Position numbers and translations under genes: made by a program. The notes below the pieces were generated by a model that was given only the letters and a program-made list of their open reading frames with translations, was not told the DNA's origin and made no database searches. A stretch of DNA of 7,408 bases from an uncultured Clostridia bacterium (GTDB lineage Bacteria; Bacillota; Clostridia; Oscillospirales; UMGS1783): the NCBI GenBank assembly GCA_937892635.1, contig CALBKB010000219.1:1-7408 (forward strand). The letters are read 5' to 3'. Below, one piece after another: positions 1 through 5,292 of this stretch. The stretch's first letter is position 1. Every line of letters starts with the position of its first letter.

Positions 1-351
1 AGTTTGCTTTTTCTCATTATCATGCAGAGAGATAATGGGTTGCGTTTGAGCATGAATAAACGCCAAGAGGCCAGCCACAACCGCAGTAATGGCCATCAAA
101 GTAACACCAAACAACAAAATATCCATGATCGTGTTATTGCCGCCCATATCTTTGTCTTGCTTGCGTATAGCCGGTAGGATGCGGCGCTTGTTTGGTTCTT
201 GGGTTAATGCTTCTACTTGGGCAATAGGCGATTGCTCATCTTCTGCCAATTCACCGGTAGTAGCCGCCTCAGCAACATCGTCGGCGATTTGTTTGATTTC
301 TTCAGTCAGTGGTTGCGACTGGTTCTGCCTTCTCTTCTTTTCTTCTGGCAT
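1..351 (-). CDS. rnfG: Rnf complex subunit RnfG, N-terminal part (runs off the window)
   Basis: RnfG is the membrane-anchored flavoprotein subunit of the Rnf ferredoxin:NAD+ oxidoreductase. It carries covalently bound FMN on the outer face of the membrane. Only the first 117 codons are here, read through position 1 with no stop, so the FMN domain and its attachment threonine lie outside the window. The visible part has a charged, Glu/Lys/Gln-rich segment (residues 1-75), then one hydrophobic helix (about 77-101, DILLFGVTLMAITAVVAGLL) and the start of the outer domain (AQTQPIIS), which resembles the RnfG N-terminal anchor. The ATG at 351 is preferred because it has a strong Shine-Dalgarno sequence 8 bases upstream. 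Internal ATGs at residues 69 and 76 would give a more usual RnfG start but lack a good ribosome site. The gene begins 50 bases inside rnfD. Identity rests on the helix, on position after rnfD, and on the known rnfCDGEAB order. Confidence 0.82.
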   Translation of the reverse strand, partial: MPEEKKRRQNQSQPLTEEIKQIADDVAEAATTGELAEDEQSPIAQVEALTQEPNKRRILPAIRKQDKDMGGNNTIMDILLFGVTLMAITAVVAGLLAFIHAQTQPIISLHDNEKKQT

Positions 352-1333
352 AGAAAGCACCCCCCTTTCCAAAACGTCTGGGCTTCGTTACTCCGTCAAT
401 AAACCAAGCGAGAGAATTCATTAACAAAATAGCAAAGGATACCCCTTCGGGGTAATTGGAAAATCGACGGAAAACAAAGGTAAGCAAACCGCATCCAATG
501 GCATAAACGATTCGGCCTTTTTTTGTCGTCGGCGCAGAAGCATAATCGGTAGCCATGAATATAGCACCTAACAACAAGCCGCCGCCAAAAATTTGCGCTG
601 CCGCATATTGAATAGGTGTGCCTGAAGTCGGAAACAGATAAGAAAGGACGCCGACTGTAGCGATGTAGAACACAGGGATGTGCCAGGTTATAACCTTGCG
701 TACCAGCAGATAGATGCCACCAATCAAAAGTAAGACAGCCGATGTTTCACCGATACAACCAGCTATATTTCCCCAGAATAAGTCACTTAAAGAGTTGAAA
801 CTAAATTCAAAGTTGCGTAAGGAATATAACGGAGTGGCACTGGTGACAATCTGATCAACATCGACATTAAGGAAAACCGATACGGTATCATACTCAAAGG
901 GTTTGAGCCAGGTTGTCATGTGCACCGGCCAGGCAATAAACAAAAAGGCACGGGCCGCTAATGCCGGATTCATGAAGTTGCTACCCAAGCCGCCAAATAC
1001 ACCCTTTACTACAATCATGGCAAAGAAAGCACCGATGATGGGGATCCAAAGCGGAACGGTGACGGGTAATGTTAAAGCCAAAAGCAGTCCGGAAACGGCA
1101 GCGGAAAGGTCGAGGATCGTCTGCTTTTTTTTGCAACAAATATTAAACAATGCCTCAGCAAGCACAGAAGATGCCACGCTAAGCAGTGCAATGATAATGG
1201 CGCGCCAACCAAATAAAAATCCGGAGAATATAACCACGGGTGTTAGCGCAATTAAAACAGAAAGCATGATAGATTGCGTTGTATCATTGGATCGGATATG
1301 CGGAGACGAAGTAATTAAAAACTTTCCGTCCAT
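302..1333 (-). CDS. rnfD: Rnf complex subunit RnfD (membrane flavoprotein)
   Basis: RnfD is an integral membrane subunit of the Rnf ferredoxin:NAD+ oxidoreductase, related to NqrB of Na+-NQR, and takes part in electron transfer across the membrane coupled to ion pumping. The 343-residue product has about nine or ten hydrophobic segments (for example residues 21-60, 76-110, 198-211, 219-234, 248-262, 274-288). Family hallmarks are visible: GGLGSNFMNPALAARAFL (114-131), the FMN-attachment-type motif TSAT with Thr167 the likely FMN ester site, GETSA (195-199), ATDYASAPTTKKGR (261-274) and YPEGVSFAILLMN (294-306). The start codon shares one base with the rnfC stop (TAATG), pointing to translational coupling. 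The last 20 or so residues form a charged tail that overlaps the start of rnfG out of frame. Length is near or slightly above the usual for the family. Confidence 0.95.
   Translation of the reverse strand: MDGKFLITSSPHIRSNDTTQSIMLSVLIALTPVVIFSGFLFGWRAIIIALLSVASSVLAEALFNICCKKKQTILDLSAAVSGLLLALTLPVTVPLWIPIIGAFFAMIVVKGVFGGLGSNFMNPALAARAFLFIAWPVHMTTWLKPFEYDTVSVFLNVDVDQIVTSATPLYSLRNFEFSFNSLSDLFWGNIAGCIGETSAVLLLIGGIYLLVRKVITWHIPVFYIATVGVLSYLFPTSGTPIQYAAAQIFGGGLLLGAIFMATDYASAPTTKKGRIVYAIGCGLLTFVFRRFSNYPEGVSFAILLMNSLAWFIDGVTKPRRFGKGGAFYARRKEEKAEPVATTD
360..368 (-). promoter_or_regulatory. Ribosome binding site deciding the rnfG start
   Basis: On the minus strand the sequence reads AAAGGGGGG, then 8 bases, then the ATG at 351-349. 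It lies inside the last codons of rnfD (the GKGG codons). This is a far better site than anything in front of the later in-frame ATGs at 147 and 126, so it supports the long RnfG N-terminus and coupled translation with rnfD. Confidence 0.7.
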
Positions 1334-2661
1334 TAGCGTGTTCCCTCCTTTTTCCTTTGGCTGGTTACCTTGAATTTTGTTAATCTCATCATCTGTACCA
1401 ACTGAATTTTTGCCGGACAGCTATAGGAGCAAGCACCGCATTCGATACAGTCTAGCACATTGTATTTTTCAGCCTCATCATACATTTCATTCTTAGCATA
1501 CATGTTAATGTAGTTAGGCATAAGGTGCATGGGGCAACCCTTTACACAACGCCCGCAGCGAATACACACAGGGTCTTCTACCAGCTCAACGTTATTAGCT
1601 ATATAGGCAATCAAACCATTGGTTTGTTTAATAATTGGGGCTTCAAGCGTGTGCTGAGCAATGCCCATCATCGGTCCGCCCATAATAATCTTCGTGGGCT
1701 CCGAGGTAAATCCGCCTGCTGCTTCAAACAGGTATTGCATAGGCGTACCAATGCGAGCCAATGCATTTTTACTGGTTTTAACAGCCGGTCCCGAAACAGT
1801 AACCACTCGCTTAATTACGGGAAGGCCGGTAGTTGCGCTTCGATATAGGGATGCACAAGTATCAATATTGAAAACGGCGCATCCGGCATCAAACGGTAAT
1901 TCACCGGGCTTAACTTCACGTCTTGTAATGGAACGAATCAACTGTTTTTCTGCGCCTTGCGGATACTTGGTTTTTAGCGGTACAACATGAATACCATACG
2001 GCTCGCCGATAATTTTCATGGTTGATATGGCATCGGCTTTATTGGTTTCTATGCCAACATAAGCCTCGTCCAGGCTTAAGGCGCGCATCAGCATGCGAAT
2101 GCCACCCACGATAAATTTAGGGTATTCGATCATTGCGCGTTCATCCGCTGCAATAACAGGTTCGCATTCAGCACCGTTAATGATCAATGTATCCACTTTG
2201 CGGTCAATAGCCGTCCTGATTTTTACATGAGTGGGAAAGCCTGCACCACCCATGCCAACAAGCCCCATTTCCCGGGAAAATGCAACAATATCGTCAGGGG
2301 TCATCTTGTCCACGTTTTTGATATTTTTTTGTTTATCGGGAATGGGATCGTCCTGATAATCATTTTCAATGACAACACTCATGACGCGCTCGCCGTTGGG
2401 ATGCCAACGCGGAGCAACATCAATAACATTACCCGAAATCGATGCATGAACAGGGACTGTCATAAAGGCATCGCTATCACCGATCTTCTGCCCCATATGA
2501 ACATAATCCCCCGTTTTTACCAAAGGAGTACAGGGTACGCCAATATGCTGTCGCATGGGAATTACAACATATTGAGGCTCCTCAACATGCTCAATGGGGC
2601 GTGCGTGTGTAAATTCTTTATTGGAAGAAAAATGAATACCGCCACTAAATGTATTGGCCAT
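1333..2661 (-). CDS. rnfC: Rnf complex subunit RnfC (NADH-binding, 2x 4Fe-4S)
   Basis: RnfC is the peripheral cytoplasmic subunit that exchanges electrons with NAD(H) in the Rnf complex. It is related to NuoF/Nqo1 of complex I and NqrA. The 442-residue product has an N-terminal barrel-sandwich region (about 30-100), the glycine-rich nucleotide/flavin motif GMGGAGFPTHVK (136-147), NGAECEP (162-168) and KYPQGAEKQL (232-241). Two C-terminal 4Fe-4S clusters follow: Cys366, 369, 372, 376 (CIRCGRCVKGCP) and Cys405, 408, 411, 415 (CIECGACSYSCP). All eight cysteines are present and length is normal. The ATG at 2661 has an AGGTG ribosome site 5 bases upstream. It is the first gene of the operon, behind a strong promoter and a possible operator; rnfD follows with a one-base overlap. 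Confidence 0.97.
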   Translation of the reverse strand: MANTFSGGIHFSSNKEFTHARPIEHVEEPQYVVIPMRQHIGVPCTPLVKTGDYVHMGQKIGDSDAFMTVPVHASISGNVIDVAPRWHPNGERVMSVVIENDYQDDPIPDKQKNIKNVDKMTPDDIVAFSREMGLVGMGGAGFPTHVKIRTAIDRKVDTLIINGAECEPVIAADERAMIEYPKFIVGGIRMLMRALSLDEAYVGIETNKADAISTMKIIGEPYGIHVVPLKTKYPQGAEKQLIRSITRREVKPGELPFDAGCAVFNIDTCASLYRSATTGLPVIKRVVTVSGPAVKTSKNALARIGTPMQYLFEAAGGFTSEPTKIIMGGPMMGIAQHTLEAPIIKQTNGLIAYIANNVELVEDPVCIRCGRCVKGCPMHLMPNYINMYAKNEMYDEAEKYNVLDCIECGACSYSCPAKIQLVQMMRLTKFKVTSQRKKEGTR

Positions 2662-2693
2662 CTCTGCACCTCATCAATAAACATAATTAAAAA

Positions 2694-2721
2694 TACATGT
2701 TACGCAATATTATAACATGTA
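2694..2721 (-). promoter_or_regulatory. Inverted repeat over the rnf promoter, possible operator
   Basis: On the minus strand, TACATGTTA (2721-2713) and TAACATGTA (2702-2694) are exact reverse complements separated by 10 bases. Each arm also contains the self-complementary hexamer ACATGT, and the two hexamers are 20 bases apart, about two helical turns. The repeat covers the extended -10 box and the predicted start site, where a repressor would block RNA polymerase. The binding protein is not identifiable from this window. Confidence 0.5.
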
Positions 2722-2737
2722 ATGCTTCTAAAATCAA
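2709..2737 (-). promoter_or_regulatory. Promoter of the rnfCDG... operon
   Basis: On the minus strand there is a -35 box TTGATT (2737-2732, 4 of 6 consensus bases), a 17-base spacer, and a perfect -10 box TATAAT (2714-2709) with an extended TG one base upstream (TGTTATAAT). Transcription would start near 2702, leaving a leader of about 40 bases before the rnfC ATG. The -35 box begins only four bases past the edge of the 36-base palindrome that ends the previous gene. Confidence 0.75.
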
Positions 2738-2741
2738 ATAA

Positions 2742-2777
2742 AAAATAGATAAACAAGATATCTTGTTTATCTATTTT
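2742..2777 (-). terminator. Perfect 36-base palindrome, likely terminator of the nrdR-PHP unit
   Basis: Positions 2742-2759 (AAAATAGATAAACAAGAT on the plus strand) and 2760-2777 are exact reverse complements with no spacer. In RNA this gives a stem of up to 16 pairs with a 4-base loop. The PHP stop codon (2769-2767) lies inside it. On the minus strand it runs into a T-rich stretch (TTTTTTATTTGATTTT), as expected of an intrinsic terminator. The stem is AT-rich with only about three G-C pairs, which is weak for a terminator, so a role as a protein site or upstream element of the adjoining rnf promoter is also possible. Confidence 0.6.
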
Positions 2778-3591
2778 GGCAGTATTGACTATACAAATAT
2801 TCAGGGATAACACCAAATTGTGTTCTTCCGATCCGATTGTCCTTATTTTGACCATGAAAATCGGAGCCTCCGGTCATAATGAGCCCCAACTTGCGAGCAA
2901 TATCTTGACACTCTTGTGAAAACTCCACGGAGTAATCATGATAATAACATTCTAAGCCATCGGCGCCCAGCGTTTTCATGTGCTCCATAAATGAAAAATA
3001 TGAGGTATACTCACCGATATTTACTTTGTTTAGGTGGGCAATTACAGCTAATCCATTGGCTTTATGGATGATATGAATGCATTCTTCAGCAGAAAATAAT
3101 GTCCTGGGGTGATAAGCTTTACCATTAGGCAGCAAATACTCATTAAAAGCAGACTTAATATCTTCACATATCCCCTTTTCAACTAATAACCGAGCAATAT
3201 GAACACGCGAAACGGAATCTTTCGCCTGTTGAGACAAATCTGCCATTGAAATAGAAATACCTAACTGTTTTAAATTGTTAACAATGAGTTCATTGCGTCT
3301 TTCTCTGCTTTCCCGCATGCGTAAGTGCACATCATCCCATATTGGATGATTGATGTCGATAGAAAGGCCTAATATGTGCAGTTGTCCTTTGTTCTGTGCC
3401 GAAAGCTCAATGCCTGGAATGAAGGCAATATTGCGTTTCAATGCCGCGTTTTGTGCTCTTTTCAGGCCGCCTATTGTATCATGATCGGTTAGGGCGAGCA
3501 TATTCAACCCGTTTTGATAGGCATATTCAATCAGTTGTTCGGGCGAAAGAGTCCCGTCTGAAAAGGTTGAGTGAGTATGAAAATCAATCAT
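2767..3591 (-). CDS. PHP-domain metal-dependent phosphoesterase (YciV/RNase AM-like)
   Basis: The 274-residue protein belongs to the PHP family, whose members hydrolyse phosphoesters with a cluster of two or three metal ions. Relatives closest in layout include E. coli YciV (RNase AM) and 3',5'-nucleoside bisphosphate phosphatases. Metal-ligand motifs are in the expected order: HTHSTFSDG (His5, His7, Asp12), LTDHDT (Asp36, His37, Asp38), GIELSA (Glu62), His72, AH (His186), and GSDFHG (Asp244, His246). The middle insertion carries VSRVHIARLLVEKG (127-140), typical of this subfamily. The fourth block reads AHLNK, where relatives usually have AHP, a small local change beside a ligand. The start overlaps the nrdR stop as ATGA, so translation is probably coupled. 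The substrate cannot be told from sequence. Confidence 0.88.
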   Translation of the reverse strand: MIDFHTHSTFSDGTLSPEQLIEYAYQNGLNMLALTDHDTIGGLKRAQNAALKRNIAFIPGIELSAQNKGQLHILGLSIDINHPIWDDVHLRMRESRERRNELIVNNLKQLGISISMADLSQQAKDSVSRVHIARLLVEKGICEDIKSAFNEYLLPNGKAYHPRTLFSAEECIHIIHKANGLAVIAHLNKVNIGEYTSYFSFMEHMKTLGADGLECYYHDYSVEFSQECQDIARKLGLIMTGGSDFHGQNKDNRIGRTQFGVIPEYLYSQYCQNR

Positions 3592-4043
3592 TTTTCACTT
3601 AACAGTTTATCTAATTCTTTCTTAAAGGTGCTGATGTCTTTAAATTGACGATAGACCGATGCAAAGCGAACATAGGCAACCTCATCAATAGTGCGCAGTT
3701 TTTCCATAGCTAATTCGCCAATTTTTACCGATGAAATCTCTTGTTCCATCGAGTTGGAAATGGCATATTCAATTTCATCTGCTGCCTGCTCTAATGTTGA
3801 TAAAGGTACGGGCCGTTTGTCACAAGCTCTAAGAAGTCCACGGAGCAGTTTATCCCTGTCAAAGGCTTGTCGGGAACCATCTTTTTTAACAATAACAATC
3901 GGCACCGTTTCAATAATTTCAAATGTTGTAAAGCGCTTTTGACATTTCAGACACTCTCTTCGTCTGCGAATGCGTTGTCCATCGTCGGTTGGACGCGAAT
4001 TGCTCACTTTGCTTTCTTCATGTCCGCAAAAAGGGCATTTCAT
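3588..4043 (-). CDS. nrdR: Transcriptional repressor NrdR
   Basis: NrdR represses ribonucleotide reductase genes, sensing (d)ATP through an ATP-cone and binding 16-base NrdR boxes. The 151-residue product has the usual family length. Its N-terminal zinc ribbon has Cys3, Cys6, Cys31 and Cys34 (CPFC...CLKC) with the arginine-rich IRRRREC stretch that contacts DNA. The ATP-cone covers about residues 46-136 (VPIVIVKKDGSRQAFDRDKL onwards). The ATG at 4043 is preceded by AGGAGGTG about 8-10 bases upstream. It lies 34 bases after the small DUF6514-like gene and overlaps the PHP gene by four bases (ATGA), so all three are probably one transcript. No ribonucleotide reductase gene lies in this window, so its targets are elsewhere. 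Confidence 0.97.
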   Translation of the reverse strand: MKCPFCGHEESKVSNSRPTDDGQRIRRRRECLKCQKRFTTFEIIETVPIVIVKKDGSRQAFDRDKLLRGLLRACDKRPVPLSTLEQAADEIEYAISNSMEQEISSVKIGELAMEKLRTIDEVAYVRFASVYRQFKDISTFKKELDKLLSEK

Positions 4044-4077
4044 ATCTTCGGCACCTCCTATTTTTTGTGTATTATTC

Positions 4078-4350
4078 TTATTCAGCTAAAAAATCATCAA
4101 TAATATCCGTCAAAGAAACGGGAGTTGTTTCTCCATCCGCCAACTGTTTAATTATCTGCTCGGCTTGCTCGCGATGACGCCATACGTGATCAACACTCGC
4201 ATATTCTTCAATCAGATTATTGGTGCAAAACTTTACTAAACAAACACCATATTTGTCGACTCTCTCTTGACAATCGGTCGTAAGGTAGTAATCAACAGTT
4301 ACATTTTTCAGATCTTTAATTTGTTTACGAAACAGCCGTTCTCTTTTCAT
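4078..4350 (-). CDS. Small conserved protein, probably DUF6514 family
   Basis: This is a 90-residue protein of unknown function without membrane segments or signal peptide. Residues 18-40 look like a beta-hairpin region (VTVDYYLTTD...YGVCLVKF). Then come charged helices (HREQAEQIIKQLADGE) and an acidic end (TTPVSLTDIIDDFLAE). The YYL...YGV and TPV.L.DIIDDF pattern matches what I recall of the Clostridia family DUF6514, but that is recognition by eye. The ATG at 4350 is chosen because AAGGGA sits 8 bases upstream and the predicted promoter would start transcription near 4374. The open frame extends back to an ATG at 4416, but that lies upstream of the -10 box and lacks a ribosome site. It is the first gene of the unit with nrdR and the PHP gene. 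Confidence 0.75.
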   Translation of the reverse strand: MKRERLFRKQIKDLKNVTVDYYLTTDCQERVDKYGVCLVKFCTNNLIEEYASVDHVWRHREQAEQIIKQLADGETTPVSLTDIIDDFLAE

Positions 4351-4380
4351 AATCACAATCCCTTCCCTAGGATGGTTGTT

Positions 4381-4410
4381 ATTATGACATGAATGTTTAC
4401 GGCTTGTAAA
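4381..4410 (-). promoter_or_regulatory. Promoter of the small gene-nrdR-PHP unit
   Basis: On the minus strand there is a -35 box TTTACA (4410-4405, 5 of 6), an 18-base spacer, and a -10 box CATAAT (4386-4381, 5 of 6) with an extended TG (TGTCATAAT). The start site would be near 4374, about 24 bases before the chosen ATG at 4350, leaving room for the ribosome site. Confidence 0.55.
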
Positions 4411-4455
4411 TAACAATTATTTTATGTTCTTCACTCAAAATTGTTCTTTTTCTTA

Positions 4456-4477
4456 AAACTTTATATTGTGACAATAT
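4456..4477 (-). promoter_or_regulatory. Palindrome upstream of the nrdR unit, possible regulator site
   Basis: ATATTGT and ACAATAT flank a single central base at 4463-4477, a perfect 7-1-7 inverted repeat. Overlapping it, the minus strand 4471-4456 reads TCACAATATAAAGTTT, which agrees at 13 of 16 places with the NrdR-box consensus as I remember it (acaCwATATaTwGtgt). It sits about 50 bases upstream of the predicted -35 box, and no clear second box is seen at the usual spacing of about 31 bases. It could serve as a site for NrdR or another regulator, or be chance in AT-rich sequence. Confidence 0.3.
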
Positions 4478-4499
4478 TATGTTAACCGGAAAAAATAAT

Positions 4500-5270
4500 T
4501 TACAATTTGTTCATAAAGTTAGCAGCTTCTCGGAGTTGAGAATCGTTGGTATAATCGGTAGCATAAACTTCGATTACCTTGGATACGGCATCACTGCGCA
4601 GATGCTTGTTTAAAATGGTTTCATAGGAACAGATGCCCTTGCCCGGCAAGGCACAGGCGCCTGTTTCTTGATAATCACTGACATGGAAATGAATCAAATG
4701 TTCACCCATGGCATCGCGCACAGCACAAGGGTCTTCCCCGCTTCGCATAGCCTGCTTAACATCAAACGTAAAGTATAGATCATGTTGCAACGCTTGTCGC
4801 ATATTGAGAATATAATCAGGGCTACTGCAATAATGTCGGTTGACATTTTCCTGGGAGAATCGTATACCTTCTTTCTGTGCTAATCGAAACAAGGTGTGAT
4901 ACACGTCCCAATACTTTTCCTGACTGACCGGCCAATCGGAGCGACAACCGTGAAAATTAAAGACATTGGCCCCCATGGTTGCGGCTGCAGCAAAGTATTC
5001 CCTATAAATATCGTAAAAATCCTGTCTACGTCGCTCATATTCACCAAACAGACAATAACTTTCGGCAAAGGATGAAAAGGGATGAAATGCAACGACATTT
5101 AGCTGATAGGAATCTGCCATCTGTTTAAATCGACTGGCATACGATATGGTTGATTCCGATGGCGCGTTAACAAATACTTCGATTTGCTTAAATCCAAGTC
5201 TTGCGATGCGTTCAAGCGTTTTCTCTGTTATCGCCGGATAAAAACAGGATGTTGATATACCAATATTCAT
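4500..5270 (-). CDS. Sugar phosphate isomerase/epimerase (xylose isomerase-like TIM barrel)
   Basis: The 256-residue protein belongs to the AP_endonuc_2/xylose isomerase-like TIM-barrel family (PF01261, COG1082), cytoplasmic metal enzymes acting mostly on sugars, inositols or related hydroxy-ketones. Barrel-end residues likely to bind metal or substrate are seen in order: Glu31 (IEVFVN), His63 (AFHPF), His107 (FNFHG), Glu141 (SQENVN), Asp170 (FTFDVKQA), His195 and His197 (IHFHVSD), the LPGKG loop (208-212) and Glu234 (VIEVYA). Length is normal. The ATG at 5270 is preferred, with a weak GGACGGTG ribosome site; a GTG at 5279 in the same frame would overlap that site. It follows the aminotransferase gene by 22 bases and is probably co-transcribed. 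No substrate can be assigned, and the neighbours do not point to a sugar pathway. Confidence 0.85.
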   Translation of the reverse strand: MNIGISTSCFYPAITEKTLERIARLGFKQIEVFVNAPSESTISYASRFKQMADSYQLNVVAFHPFSSFAESYCLFGEYERRRQDFYDIYREYFAAAATMGANVFNFHGCRSDWPVSQEKYWDVYHTLFRLAQKEGIRFSQENVNRHYCSSPDYILNMRQALQHDLYFTFDVKQAMRSGEDPCAVRDAMGEHLIHFHVSDYQETGACALPGKGICSYETILNKHLRSDAVSKVIEVYATDYTNDSQLREAANFMNKL

Positions 5271-5292
5271 AGTACACACCGTCCGATGATTC

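Noticed and set aside
89..424. 111-residue open frame on the plus strand
   Set aside because: It is antisense to rnfG and the end of rnfD, with no family resemblance; the minus-strand frames account for the region.
1124..1132. A-AAA-AAG slippery run in rnfD (minus strand)
   Set aside because: It resembles a -1 frameshift site, but the rnfD frame continues normally through all conserved motifs and I saw no stimulating structure or meaningful shifted product.
903..1373. 156-residue open frame on the plus strand
   Set aside because: It lies antisense to rnfD and the end of rnfC, has no ribosome site or recognisable domain, and the minus-strand protein is a clear RnfD.
2227..2715. 162-residue open frame on the plus strand
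   Set aside because: It is antisense to the rnfC 5' half and crosses the rnf promoter; composition is unlike a real protein and rnfC explains the coding signal.
2742..2777. Palindrome as an insertion sequence end or recombination site
   Set aside because: There is no transposase or recombinase, no target duplication and no second copy in the window; it fits a terminator between two operons better.
4351..4416. Upstream start (ATG at 4416) adding 22 residues to the small DUF6514-like protein
   Set aside because: The added stretch covers the -10 box, has no ribosome site, and is unlike the rest of the protein; the ATG at 4350 has AAGGGA at good spacing.
4417..4499. Intrinsic terminator after the isomerase gene
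   Set aside because: The only hairpin (4463-4477) is short and AT-rich with a tiny loop and is not followed by a T-run on the minus strand.
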